Source: Spirosoma linguale DSM 74
GTDB lineage: Bacteria > Bacteroidota > Bacteroidia > Cytophagales > Spirosomataceae
Direction: 5' to 3'
Assembly (NCBI GenBank): GCA_000024525.1
Contig: CP001769.1
Coordinates: forward strand, 7,907,001 to 7,971,000
Length of the DNA: 64,000 nucleotides
In this document: in pieces, positions 18,271 to 26,953 of the stretch
Layout: each line of letters starts with the position of its first letter
How positions within the stretch are numbered: position 1 is the first letter of the stretch
The notes under the pieces: generated by a model
Seen by the model: only the letters and a program-made list of their open reading frames with translations
Told to the model about the DNA's origin: nothing
The model's database searches: none
Made by a program: the position numbers and the translations under genes

Positions 18271-19836
18271 ATGAAAATCAAGCCACTATATACCCTGGTT
18301 CTGACGGCGATGTTGTCTTCCTGTTCGAAGGACTTCATTGATCGGCCGTCGCTTTCGGGCACCACAACGGGTAACTATTATAACAACGCCGACGAGGTTC
18401 GGGCAGCAACGAGTACACTCTACAGCGGTCTGCCCTGGCGTAACTACGAAAGCCGGGCGCAGGATGCTATTGGCGATGTGATGTCGGGGAATATGTTCAC
18501 CTACACCGACGTCGAATACCTGAACTTCACCGTGTCGTCGGCTTCCGAGCGGATTGGTGCGTCGTGGGGTGCCTTCTACAAGATCATCGGCTATGCCAAC
18601 GTGATGATCAAAACCTTCGAAGAGAAAAAAGCTGCCGGTGGTGGAGCCGCTTATCTGGACCCCGCCATTGCCGAGTGTCATTTCATCCGCGGGATGCTGT
18701 ATTTCTACATTGCCCGTACGTGGGGAGCCGCTCCGATCATCACTGATCCGGGCGCTACGGCCCTGTCGGGTAACTTCAACATTCCCCGTTACATCCAGAA
18801 AGACGTACTGCGGTTTGCCCTTGAAGAGCTGCAATTAGCTGAAACGGGCTTGCCGGAGTCGGACGTGCCGGGTCGGGTAACGAAGTATGCCGCGAAGGGG
18901 ATGATGGCGAAGTTGTATCTCTACAACAAAGATTACGCGAACGCCAAAGCCAAAGCCGAGGAGGTGATCAACTCGGGCAAATACAACCTGGTGACCGATT
19001 ACAGCGGCATGTTCACCAAAATGAGCATGAACAACAACGCAGAGTCTATTTTCTCGATCCAGCACCAACTGGCGCAGGACCCCTGGGGAACAGGCAACAT
19101 CAAAAACCCCGACCGGGGAGCCGGTGCCCTGCGGACGTCCGAAGCCGATGCCTGGGAAATGTATGTGCCATCACTGGATTTGTTGAAGGAATATGAATTT
19201 GGTGATCTGCGTCGGCAATGGTCAGTGATGGAGCACGGCTGGACCAATCCGAACTGGAAGCCGCAGCGTGTGAATGCCCCCAAGTATAATGCTTTTATGG
19301 CCAATGGCTTCAAATATGATACCCTGCAGCCAACCGCCGATGGGGGTAGCCTGAGCCCAACCCGTGCGAATATCATCAAGTATTTTGCCGGACCCGGCAA
19401 AAGCTTCGGCGGTGATCCCGTGCTGGGACAAAACTCCGGTAACAACGTTGTCTTGCTGCGCTACGCCGACATTCTACTGATTTATGCCGAAGCTGTACTG
19501 GCCGGTGGCACATCGACCAGCGATGCCAAAGCACTCGATGCGCTGAACAAAGTACGGAGCCGGGCGGGCCTGTCGCCAAAAACAGCGTTTACCCAGAACG
19601 ATATTATGCACGAACGCCGGGTGGAGTTTGCCTTCGAGGGCGACTACTGGTACGACATTCAGCGCCAGGGCTATGCGAAAGCAAAAGCCATGATCGAGAA
19701 GCAAAATCGGGGTACCGTAACGGGAGCTACGTACATTACCAACTTCACGGAAGATAAAATGTACCTGCCTATCCCATCCGGCGAAATCGTTCAGGACCCC
19801 GAGCTTGGTAAAGATCCGGTTCCGTATTACAAATAA
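18271..19836 (+). CDS. SusD/RagB surface lipoprotein
   Basis: A 521-residue lipoprotein that lids the SusC channel and binds glycan at the cell surface. The signal MKIKPLYTLVLTAMLSSC has its lipid Cys at 18. The N-terminal SusD motif DFIDRPSL and the helical TPR core (AECHFIRGMLYFYIARTWG, GRVTKYAAKGMMAKLYLYN) are typical, as is the C-terminal region with DALNKVRSRAGL and HERRVEFAFEGDYWYDIQR. The length is normal. Operon with SusC upstream and the IPT lipoprotein downstream. Confidence 0.95.
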   Translation: MKIKPLYTLVLTAMLSSCSKDFIDRPSLSGTTTGNYYNNADEVRAATSTLYSGLPWRNYESRAQDAIGDVMSGNMFTYTDVEYLNFTVSSASERIGASWGAFYKIIGYANVMIKTFEEKKAAGGGAAYLDPAIAECHFIRGMLYFYIARTWGAAPIITDPGATALSGNFNIPRYIQKDVLRFALEELQLAETGLPESDVPGRVTKYAAKGMMAKLYLYNKDYANAKAKAEEVINSGKYNLVTDYSGMFTKMSMNNNAESIFSIQHQLAQDPWGTGNIKNPDRGAGALRTSEADAWEMYVPSLDLLKEYEFGDLRRQWSVMEHGWTNPNWKPQRVNAPKYNAFMANGFKYDTLQPTADGGSLSPTRANIIKYFAGPGKSFGGDPVLGQNSGNNVVLLRYADILLIYAEAVLAGGTSTSDAKALDALNKVRSRAGLSPKTAFTQNDIMHERRVEFAFEGDYWYDIQRQGYAKAKAMIEKQNRGTVTGATYITNFTEDKMYLPIPSGEIVQDPELGKDPVPYYK

Positions 19837-19871
19837 GATTGCTGTCGGATCAGTCGCGTTAGTGACGAAAT

Positions 19872-19990
19872 GTTTGTAGATATGTGTCAAAGCAACGTTC
19901 GTTCGTGCCGTCAGGTACGTAACTCCTGACTGGATAGGTTTCGTACCTGACGGCACGAACTGACAGCACAAACGTACGTTGAGCTACAAA
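19872..19990. repeat. Word palindrome E (GTGCCGTCAGGTACG arms)
   Basis: A perfect 19-bp stem (19901-19919 with 19942-19960, 22-nt loop) lies inside a looser inverted repeat whose outer arms are GTTTGTAG (19872-19879) and CTACAAAC (19983-19990). A small hairpin AGTCGCTAAGCGACT follows at 19996-20010. The 310-bp gap 19837-20146 between SusD and the IPT lipoprotein contains nothing else recognisable. AACTGACAGCACA at its right side recurs in palindrome K. Confidence 0.88.
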
Positions 19991-20146
19991 CATATAGTCG
20001 CTAAGCGACTGCTACGTAGCTAGAATTCAACTAATTAACTGGTTTGGGTATCAGGTTCTAGATAGTGTAAGCAAGCACTTCTGGTTTAGAAGACACAATA
20101 GCAACTAACCTGAACAGGTACACGTTAACCGCAAATCCTATTTCAA

Positions 20147-21241
20147 ATGAAACTTCATACATTAAGTCGTTTATCGGGCTTGTTACTCCTGGCGGGGTTA
20201 ACCAGTTTCGTGATGACCTCCTGCGAAAAAGATACGGACGGAAGTCCACAAATTGCCCCCGGAAATCCCGTGGCAAAAGCGTTTACGCCTGACTCCGCGT
20301 CTGGCGGCTCGGTGGTGACGCTGACCGGTTCCGGCCTCGGCGACATTCGGACAATTGTCTTCGAAAAGCAGAACATACCCGCCGGTTTTCAGCCGACGCT
20401 CAACACCGACAACGCCCTTATTTTCCGGGTGCCGACAGAAGCTTTGGGTGGTAAACAGAAGGTGACTTTTACCAATAGTGCCGGACAGTCGGTGTCGGTC
20501 GACTTTAAAGTATTGGCCTACGCAACGGTGTCTGACGTGTCAAACTACGATTTCGCCAAAGGCGCGGAGATCACGCTGACCGGCAACAACCTGGACGATG
20601 TATCGTCGGTGGCCTTTGCCGATTCGGTAAAAGGTATTTCGGATGCGGCCACTATCGTGTCGAAATCGCAGAAGCAACTGGTGGTTAAAATGCCAGCTTC
20701 CACGCTCACACGCGGTACCCTGACGATTGTTAACGGCACGGGTCGCACCCGCACCAAACAAGAGTTCGTGAACATGGACATGGCGTACAAGGTCTTTGCT
20801 GACGCGTATGGCACCGGTTTTCAGGATGGTTCCTGGGGTGATGCCGGAGCGGTGTCAACGAAAGAGTTCAAGACCGGAACGGCCTCAGTGAGTAAGACTT
20901 ACCAGAAAGGAAACTGGCATTTGATCGGTTTCGCAAACTGGTCGGGTTCGGCGCTGGCTTATTCGCCTGACTACACGTACGTTACAGGCTGGATCAAAGG
21001 CGCATCGGCCGATTACTCGCTCTACCTGACCACCGACGCCAGCAAAGCCGGTTTTGGCGGGTTCGATGACAAGAACAAGATTAACGTGAAAGCGGGCGTC
21101 TGGAACTACTTTAAGCTTAAACTATCGGACATCGACTTCTGGGCACCCGGCAAAACGCTAACCCAGGTCGGCTTCCGGATTCAGGGCCCCGACAAGCAGG
21201 ACGAAACGTTCTATTTTGATGATATTCTGCTGGTGAAGTAA
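20147..21241 (+). CDS. IPT/TIG-domain surface glycan-binding lipoprotein
   Basis: 364 residues with a lipoprotein signal (lipid Cys26, FVMTSC). Two IPT/TIG immunoglobulin-like domains follow: about 38-118 (FTPDSASGGSVVTLTGSGLGD) and about 119-205 (DFAKGAEITLTGNNLDDV). The C-terminal domain (about 206-364) is a jelly-roll-like region rich in Trp, Tyr and Phe, ending FYFDDILLVK. This is the place and architecture of a surface glycan-binding protein in a SusC/SusD locus. It probably holds beta-mannan at the cell surface for the GH26 enzyme downstream. The ligand is inferred from the neighbour only. Confidence 0.8.
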   Translation: MKLHTLSRLSGLLLLAGLTSFVMTSCEKDTDGSPQIAPGNPVAKAFTPDSASGGSVVTLTGSGLGDIRTIVFEKQNIPAGFQPTLNTDNALIFRVPTEALGGKQKVTFTNSAGQSVSVDFKVLAYATVSDVSNYDFAKGAEITLTGNNLDDVSSVAFADSVKGISDAATIVSKSQKQLVVKMPASTLTRGTLTIVNGTGRTRTKQEFVNMDMAYKVFADAYGTGFQDGSWGDAGAVSTKEFKTGTASVSKTYQKGNWHLIGFANWSGSALAYSPDYTYVTGWIKGASADYSLYLTTDASKAGFGGFDDKNKINVKAGVWNYFKLKLSDIDFWAPGKTLTQVGFRIQGPDKQDETFYFDDILLVK

Positions 21242-21255
21242 TTTTCACGTACCGT

Positions 21256-21384
21256 GGGCTTTAGCCCGCATAGCGATTACCTTACCCCACCCCCGGCCCC
21301 TCCCCTTGAAAAAAGGGGAGGGGGAGAAATCAGACTTTAGTTGCACCCCTCGCCTTTTTTCAAGGGGAGGGGCCGGGGTGGGGT
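21256..21384. repeat. Word palindrome F (CCCCGGCCCCTCCCC arms)
   Basis: The left arm 21285-21322 and right arm 21346-21383 are near-perfect inverted copies of about 38 bp, each carrying TTGAAAAAAGGGG. A small GGGCTTTAGCCC hairpin precedes it at 21256-21267. The palindrome fills the gap between the IPT lipoprotein and the GH26 gene. The frame leading into GH26 is open through it, but that part is unlikely to be translated. Confidence 0.9.
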
Positions 21385-21422
21385 ATTTCACGTTACGACT
21401 ATTCCTATTCCCTTTCCTTTTC

Positions 21423-23177
21423 ATGATTTCTGCTTTACTCAATTCGTTTAACCGGGCGATACCTCGCCCAAAGGGAGCAATCCCTTTTTTTTTGTCCTTA
21501 TGGCTAATTTTCGGGCTTTTTGTCAACGCATGGGCGGCTCCCGGTCCCATTAAAGTTGAGGCTGAATTGGGTGAGCTGACAGGTGTTGAGGTTGCCTCAA
21601 CGAATAAGGGCTTTTCCGGAACTGGTTATGTGACGGGGCTCGACGATCCAACCGATAAGCTTGTTCTGACGGTCAACGCCCCCGCCGGATTGTACGAACT
21701 GGCCATTGGCTATGCTTCTCCCTTCGGCGATAAAGGGATTGACTTTCAGGTCAACGAGGAGCGGGGGAGTGGGATGCTGAAACAAACGTCTGCCGGGTTT
21801 ACCACCGCCGGGCTGGGCAAGTTCCTGCTGACCGAGGGCAAGAATACCATTACTATATACCGGGGCTGGGGCTATTTTGATATCGATTACCTGTTGTTTA
21901 CGCCCGCCACGGTAGTCTTGCCGACCAAACCACAAAAAACGCTTGTCGATGCTCAGGCTACGTTATCCACAAAGGGCCTGTTCTCGTATCTGGTCGATCA
22001 GTACGGCAGTAAAGTGATTTCCGGTCAGCAGGACGATGTGGAGTACATTCTGGAAAAAACGGGTAAAGAACCGGCCATCGGCTCGTTCGATCTGATCGAC
22101 TATTCGCCCAGCCGGGTTCAGTTTGGAGCAACGCCCCAGCGGAGTAGCGAAGACATCATCAAATGGGCCAAGAAAGGCGATGGGCGGGGCATCATCAGCC
22201 TGATGTGGCACTGGAACGCGCCCACCGATCTCATCAACCAGTCCCCCGATAAACTCTGGTGGCGCGGTTTTTATACCGATGCTACCACCTTCGACATTGC
22301 CGCCGTGCTGGCCGATAAACAGGGCGAACGCTACCAGCTCATCCTGCGCGATATTGACGCCATTGCCTTACAGCTAAAGAAATTTCAGGCCGCCGATGTG
22401 CCGGTCCTGTGGCGACCGTTGCATGAAGCCTCCGGCGGCTGGTTCTGGTGGGGTGCCAAAGGAGCCGGGCCGCTGAAGGAACTCTGGCGTGTTCTGTACG
22501 ACCGGCTTATCAACTACCACCAACTTCATAACCTGATCTGGGTATATACTGCCACCGATACGTTCAAATCCGACTGGTATCCGGGCGATCAATACGTAGA
22601 TATTGTCGGAATGGATATTTATACCGACCCAACCGCCAACATGAGCGGCAACTGGAGCAGTGCGCAATCGCAACTGAACGGAAAGAAACTGGTGACATTA
22701 TCGGAAACGGGTAACCTACCGAGCCCGGATAAAATTCGCGGGTTTGGTACGTGGTGGTCGTGGTTTGCCGTGTGGACCGGAACCGACTACATCAAAAAAC
22801 AACCTATCGACCAGCTTAAGGCTGTCTTCACCGACAGAGACGTGATTACGCGGGATGAACTACCCGACTGGCGTCCACCGCTTACGCTGGCGGTTGAAGA
22901 GCCGGGCGCTGGTAAAGGCAACACGCCTTTAGTAGTTACTTTACTGGGAAACCCCACCACAAGTGACAAGGCCGATATAAGCGTGAGGAGCGCCGGAGGA
23001 GGGCACATAAAAATTGTGGTGACAGATGCTAAAGGAAACCAGTTGCTCACGAAAGAGATTGAGCGGGCCGCCGATGTTGAAACGTACTCACTGCCGCTGG
23101 GCAAAGCTGATGGCATTTACTTCATCCGAGTCAGTAGCCAGACCGAGAGCCAGACGCTGAAAGTAGTAAAGCCTTGA
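21423..23177 (+). CDS. GH26 endo-beta-1,4-mannanase with CBM and T9SS tail
   Basis: 584 residues from the ATG at 21423. A signal segment (PFFLSLWLIFGLFVNAWA) is followed by a CBM35-like jelly roll at about 43-162, a GH26 catalytic barrel at about 175-475, and a C-terminal type IX secretion sorting domain at about 515-584 ending GIYFIRVSSQ...KVVKP. The likely acid/base is Glu335 (WRPLHEASGGWFWW) and the nucleophile Glu428 (TLSETG). It hydrolyses beta-mannan backbones outside the cell. The T9SS tail predicts export across the outer membrane. As the only glycoside hydrolase in the locus it defines the likely substrate as mannan or glucomannan. Confidence 0.9.
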   Translation: MISALLNSFNRAIPRPKGAIPFFLSLWLIFGLFVNAWAAPGPIKVEAELGELTGVEVASTNKGFSGTGYVTGLDDPTDKLVLTVNAPAGLYELAIGYASPFGDKGIDFQVNEERGSGMLKQTSAGFTTAGLGKFLLTEGKNTITIYRGWGYFDIDYLLFTPATVVLPTKPQKTLVDAQATLSTKGLFSYLVDQYGSKVISGQQDDVEYILEKTGKEPAIGSFDLIDYSPSRVQFGATPQRSSEDIIKWAKKGDGRGIISLMWHWNAPTDLINQSPDKLWWRGFYTDATTFDIAAVLADKQGERYQLILRDIDAIALQLKKFQAADVPVLWRPLHEASGGWFWWGAKGAGPLKELWRVLYDRLINYHQLHNLIWVYTATDTFKSDWYPGDQYVDIVGMDIYTDPTANMSGNWSSAQSQLNGKKLVTLSETGNLPSPDKIRGFGTWWSWFAVWTGTDYIKKQPIDQLKAVFTDRDVITRDELPDWRPPLTLAVEEPGAGKGNTPLVVTLLGNPTTSDKADISVRSAGGGHIKIVVTDAKGNQLLTKEIERAADVETYSLPLGKADGIYFIRVSSQTESQTLKVVKP

Positions 23178-23274
23178 GAAATTGTTGAAAATTCTTTTAG
23201 GATAAAACCTGATCTGCGTCCACCTGATAAAGTCGGTTGATATAGTATTCATGTAGTAATTACGTGAAGACCGG

Positions 23275-25185
23275 CTAACTGGCCTCAGTTGGTAAAAAGA
23301 GCGTAAAGGTAGCCCCTTCATCCTCGCTTGAGTGGGCTGTCACGCCCCCCTGGTGATTTTCCATTACCTTGCGTACAATGGCCAGGCCGATCCCCGTGCC
23401 TCCATACACACTACTTTTACTGTGTAGCCGTTCAAAAGCACCGAAGATTTGTTGACGATACTCATCTCCAAAACCAATGCCATTATCAGCTACCGTAATC
23501 TGCCAGTAAGAGCCAGGAGCCAGACTAGCCTCCTCCGCAAGTTCGTTGTCCCTCAGTGGCTGGGCTCTTAGTATGACCCTGGGTAAGCGGCCCGGTTTGG
23601 TGAACTTCAGCGCATTGCTCAGTAGATTTTGAAATACCTGTCGCAGCTGAAGTGCATCTCCGGGTAGCGTCGGCAAGTCGCTCAGTTCCAGAACGGCCCC
23701 TTTCTCTTGAATGGCCACTTCCAGGTCGTTTATCACTTCGGTAACTACACGATTTAGATCGACAGGCTGAAACGTAGCAGGCTGTTCCTGCGATAAACGC
23801 GAATACGCCAGTAAAGACCGGATGAGTGTTTGCATTCGGTCAGCGGCCGATTGCATCCGGCTCAGTAAGCCTACGCCATCACCCAGGTTTGGCGCGTACT
23901 GGTCCAGGAGAATATCGCCAAATGACTTGATCTTACGGAGCGGCTCCTGCAGGTCGTGGCTGGCTACGGCGGCAAACTGGTCAAGGCTGGCGTTACGTTG
24001 TTGAAGCTGTTGGTTGAGTTGCTCAACCTGAAGCTGGGCCTGCTTCAACAACGTAATATCAAGGGAGGATGTCAGTAGCCCGTCCTGGCCAAAGCGGACG
24101 GCGTTAGCCAAGAACCAGCGTCCCTGCCGGTAACGTTCAAAGGTTATCGGTAGGCCGGTTTGGACCACCGTAACGTACTGATTGAACAACTCACTATTGG
24201 CCAGGTCAGGACTCACTTCCAGCAGGGTTCTGGTATACAACTCTTCGGCTGTTAGGTTAACCACCTCCAGGGCGGCCTGGTTGGCCATTGTGAAGCGAAA
24301 ATCTACAATTTGGTTCATTGAATCGCGAACAGCCTGATAGGTAGCAACCGTATTCATGGTCGCATCCAGCACACTTTGTAAGAGATCAGCCTGCTGTCGC
24401 ATCACTGCTTCGGTTTGCTTATAATCGGTCACGTTCATGAACGTGAGCACAATTTTATCAGGCGCGTACCGTACAGCCGAAGCCTCAAACCAGCCCTGGA
24501 AGCCATTGACGTCCGTATAATGCAGCGTTGCCTGTTGTGACTCCCCTGTATCAGCGGCTTTGGCATAAAGCGCGAAAAAGCCACTTTCTACATTACCTGG
24601 ATACACGCTCAACAGCGTATGGCCTTCCAGTTCGGCGGGTGTCTTCCCCAAGCTACGCTCGACAGCCTGATTGGCTTTATCTATCCGAAAATCAATGATC
24701 TGTCCTTGTGGATTACGAATAGCGGTCATCGCCAGAATACTACTTATAGACCCATCCAGGGTAGCCTGAAGTTGTTGGGCCTGCTGTTGGACCAGTTGCT
24801 GTTCCTGGTATCTGGCAGTCGTGTCTGTAAAATTTACCACCAGACCATCCCCAAATGGACTTAGGGATAAATCGTACCAGAACGAGCTGGTGGAGTTTGG
24901 GAAATATTCCTCTCCCCGAAAAACCCGACGCGTTTCGACTACCTCTATAAACCGGCCTAATAGGGTTGATTGGGCTAAGTCCGGATAGAGCGTTAATAAG
25001 CTCTGGCTGCGTAACTGCTTGCCGGTATAGCCGCTTCGTTCTCTAAAGGTGGGATTTGCCAGTACAATCTGGAAGTCGATGATTTGTCCGGACTCGGGGT
25101 GTCGTATTGCGTTAGCCGCATATATGTTTGTAAGCGAATTGGCTAATACAGCCTCGAGTAATTCAGGTGACTCATTCGCATCCAT
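23275..25185 (-). CDS. Multi-PAS sensor histidine kinase
   Basis: 636 residues with no membrane helix. Three PAS-type domains (roughly 8-130, 140-255 and 265-380, each with RxxGYTxxxL or related segments) are followed by a short coiled coil (VEQLNQQLQQRNASLDQF), HisKA with His410 in AAVASHDLQEPLRKIKSF, and HATPase with NLLSNALKFTKPGR, DNGIGFGDEYRQQIF and GGTGIGLAIVRKV. It is probably a cytoplasmic kinase of the phytochrome-like HisKA group. There is no receiver domain and no response regulator next to it. It converges with the GH26 gene, so it is not part of that locus. Confidence 0.92.
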   Translation of the reverse strand: MDANESPELLEAVLANSLTNIYAANAIRHPESGQIIDFQIVLANPTFRERSGYTGKQLRSQSLLTLYPDLAQSTLLGRFIEVVETRRVFRGEEYFPNSTSSFWYDLSLSPFGDGLVVNFTDTTARYQEQQLVQQQAQQLQATLDGSISSILAMTAIRNPQGQIIDFRIDKANQAVERSLGKTPAELEGHTLLSVYPGNVESGFFALYAKAADTGESQQATLHYTDVNGFQGWFEASAVRYAPDKIVLTFMNVTDYKQTEAVMRQQADLLQSVLDATMNTVATYQAVRDSMNQIVDFRFTMANQAALEVVNLTAEELYTRTLLEVSPDLANSELFNQYVTVVQTGLPITFERYRQGRWFLANAVRFGQDGLLTSSLDITLLKQAQLQVEQLNQQLQQRNASLDQFAAVASHDLQEPLRKIKSFGDILLDQYAPNLGDGVGLLSRMQSAADRMQTLIRSLLAYSRLSQEQPATFQPVDLNRVVTEVINDLEVAIQEKGAVLELSDLPTLPGDALQLRQVFQNLLSNALKFTKPGRLPRVILRAQPLRDNELAEEASLAPGSYWQITVADNGIGFGDEYRQQIFGAFERLHSKSSVYGGTGIGLAIVRKVMENHQGGVTAHSSEDEGATFTLFLPTEAS

Positions 25186-25423
25186 GCAGGTAAGTGCTAA
25201 TTCTAGTTTGCTAAAAAGATCTAAAACTACAGTAACATATGCATAAATAGATGTAGATAGTTATATGTTTACTCTATGTTAACTTAGTAAGAAACAAAAG
25301 GGTTAGACGGGCTGAATTTGCTCAGCAGCTTCCTAAACCTGGTTAAGCTTTGTGGAGACCGGCTTAGAAGATGCCGAACGCAAAGGGTCAGGCATGTTAA
25401 GAGGAATCGTCGAGAATCTATTT

Positions 25424-25458
25424 CGTAAGTGGCCCTTTATTAACTGAGGTCACTTACG
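25424..25458 (-). terminator. Hairpin at the end of the 45-aa gene
   Basis: CGTAAGTG (25424-25431) pairs with CACTTACG (25451-25458), overlapping the stop codon of the small gene. There is no strong T-run, so terminator function is uncertain. Confidence 0.4.
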
Positions 25459-25587
25459 TTTTCTCAGAAACCACCAAAGAATCAAGACAAGCATTGCAAC
25501 CGTCAGGATCGGCACAATAAGGCCGCCTTTGTAGACGGTTCCGTAATAATCACCGGGAGCCGGTGGAGTTTGTCTGGACGTTTTCAT
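25450..25587 (-). CDS. 45-residue single-pass membrane protein
   Basis: A short frame from the ATG at 25587 to the TGA at 25450. It encodes a Pro/Tyr-rich head (TPPAPGDYYGTVYKGG), one 18-residue membrane helix (about 23-40, LIVPILTVAMLVLIL then WWF) and a basic end RKRK. The positive-inside rule places the C-terminus in the cytoplasm. It stands alone between a kinase gene and the DUF6607 terminator. No family is recognised. The coherent head-helix-basic tail layout supports it as a real gene, but its size leaves doubt. Confidence 0.5.
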   Translation of the reverse strand: MKTSRQTPPAPGDYYGTVYKGGLIVPILTVAMLVLILWWFLRKRK

Positions 25588-25756
25588 GCTATCTGGCGTT
25601 GAGGGTGTTGGCTATACAAACGGTACATTAACCTGAATGCAATATATGCATAAAGTCATCTTTCTCTACCTCTTTACTTGACCATCAATCGCTTTAATCC
25701 AGCTGAATAACACGTTTCCTTATTCGATGGGCAACCTTCTTCCTGTTTGGCTGCGT
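25588..25756. other. Intergenic stretch upstream of 45-aa gene
   Basis: Together with 25186-25449 on its other side this makes up the sparse area between the PAS kinase and the DUF6607 gene. I see no further reading frame, tRNA or repeat in either part. Confidence 0.4.
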
Positions 25757-25809
25757 ATAATGAAAACGGGGTGCTACAGCTCCGAACAGTAGCACCCCGT
25801 TTTCATTAT
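25757..25809 (-). terminator. Strong terminator after DUF6607 gene
   Basis: A perfect 21-bp stem (25757-25777 with 25789-25809) with an 11-nt loop. Read on the minus strand the stem carries GGGGTGCTAC and ends in a run with TTTTCATTAT. It lies 37 bp past the DUF6607 stop codon. Confidence 0.8.
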
Positions 25810-25810
25810 T

Positions 25811-25849
25811 CCCGACAGGACGGGCCGACACATCGGCGGTCGGTATTAC
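25811..25849. repeat. Single arm of family J
   Basis: This 39-bp segment (CCCGACAGGACGGGCCGACA and onward to GGTCGGTATTAC) matches the right arm of the palindrome at 37591-37630 with few changes. No inverted partner is present here. The DUF6607 stop codon lies inside it. Confidence 0.7.
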
Positions 25850-26775
25850 TTTAAATATTTCTCGATCGTTTGCCGGATGAGCTGACGGCTGGCGGCCGAA
25901 TTATAAGCTGTTTTCTGCGTCGTTGCGGCCAGTTCGTCGAGTTCCCGACCCAATACCTGTCCTTTAACCTGCCCCTTCAGGGCTACCGTGCTTCGACTGG
26001 CCAATACTTCACCCCAAACGTTGCGGACATCGACCCAGTAGGCCCGGTTTTTGGCCCACCACACTTTGGCAGCTTTGCATTTCCCTTCGTCGGTGCGGGT
26101 GTAAGTATTCAATCCTTTTTCCGACGCCAGCAACTGGTCACCCGCTTCGGAGCGGATGATTTTGTCATTGTCCTGTTCGTGGATGTAGCCGTCCGGGCGG
26201 ATTTCGTGGTGGTTGGTTCGGCGCATCACGTTGTAATCCGTCCGTTTGGTGTATTCCCGGCGGGGCAGGGGAGCATCAACTGTACTTTCCCAATAAGTGC
26301 GCCCATCGACATGCACCCAGGTGGCCGAGCCTTCATAACGGGGGCTGTCGTCAACTTCAAACACTTTCTGGCTCCATTGACCTTTGGTCTGCTCGGGGTT
26401 TAGCTTTACCCGTTTCCAGGTGGCACTCTGGTCGAACTTGAGCAGGTTGGTGTTCTGAAACTCCCAATCTTCGCGCCAGTGCTTGATCACCATCGAATCG
26501 CCTACTACCAGCAGGTGCTGGATGACCAGTTTGGTTGGACGATTGGCAGGGCCGACTTCTTCATCGACAAACACTAATTCTGTGCCTTTGGCCGTGTATC
26601 TGTCCTTGAACGCATAGCCTTTATCCGGGGCAAACGTCTCGGCGTATAAAAAGCTGACATCATGGCAACCGCATTGACCCTTAATTGCCGCAATGTCTTC
26701 AGTCTTTGGCGTTTGCTGTGCTTTGAGCGAACCAATTGTCAGTAAAAAAACAGGTAGTATAAACGATGAGCGCAT
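25846..26775 (-). CDS. DUF6607 family protein
   Basis: 309 residues from the ATG at 26775, which gives a signal peptide (MRSSFILPVFLLTIGSLKAQ). The mature protein starts with a CGCHDVSFLYAETFAPDKGY segment and continues with many aromatic and charged residues (HWREDWEFQNTNLL, YWVDVRNVWGEV). I recognise this as the DUF6607 pattern, seen in Bacteroidota and often next to iron or heme receptors. Function is unknown. It is divergent from the TonB receptor and shares a promoter region with it, so the two are probably co-regulated. The two Cys near the N-terminus (CGC) may bind metal or heme; that is inference. Confidence 0.75.
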   Translation of the reverse strand: MRSSFILPVFLLTIGSLKAQQTPKTEDIAAIKGQCGCHDVSFLYAETFAPDKGYAFKDRYTAKGTELVFVDEEVGPANRPTKLVIQHLLVVGDSMVIKHWREDWEFQNTNLLKFDQSATWKRVKLNPEQTKGQWSQKVFEVDDSPRYEGSATWVHVDGRTYWESTVDAPLPRREYTKRTDYNVMRRTNHHEIRPDGYIHEQDNDKIIRSEAGDQLLASEKGLNTYTRTDEGKCKAAKVWWAKNRAYWVDVRNVWGEVLASRSTVALKGQVKGQVLGRELDELAATTQKTAYNSAASRQLIRQTIEKYLK

Positions 26776-26811
26776 GGGAAAGACAGGTTTTATAGTTGTG
26801 TAATGATGCAG

Positions 26812-26842
26812 CAAAGGTACTCTTATTTAGAATCTTTACAAA
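26812..26842 (-). promoter_or_regulatory. Promoter of DUF6607 gene
   Basis: On the minus strand TTTG (26839-26842) and TACCTTTG (26812-26819) are 19 bp apart, a full match to the Bacteroidota promoter. It gives a leader of about 30 nt before the ATG at 26775. The spacer contains ATTCTAAATA. Confidence 0.75.
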
Positions 26843-26876
26843 TAAAATAGGTATTTGTTTGGACAAATTCTAAATA
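26824..26876. promoter_or_regulatory. Paired operator-like sites between divergent promoters
   Basis: TATTTAGAAT (26824-26833) and its exact inverse ATTCTAAATA (26867-26876) each lie in the -33/-7 spacer of one of the two divergent promoters, 4 and 5 bp from the -7 box. The symmetry suggests one repressor acting on both genes. A related TTTAGA/TCTAAA site lies before the 31105 gene. Confidence 0.55.
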
Positions 26877-26889
26877 GCGACTACGTTTG
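26858..26889 (+). promoter_or_regulatory. Promoter of TonB receptor operon
   Basis: TTTG (26858-26861), a 20-bp spacer and TACGTTTG (26882-26889) match the Bacteroidota consensus. This rules out start codons before about 26895 for the receptor. Confidence 0.75.
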
Positions 26890-26953
26890 TGACATCAATT
26901 CAGCCGATGCCCGCCGAGTGGCGCTGCGCCAGAGAGGCTTTACAACTGTTGCC

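Noticed and set aside
21306..21422. Upstream start for the GH26 enzyme
   Set aside because: It would translate palindrome F; the ATG at 21423 gives a proper export signal.
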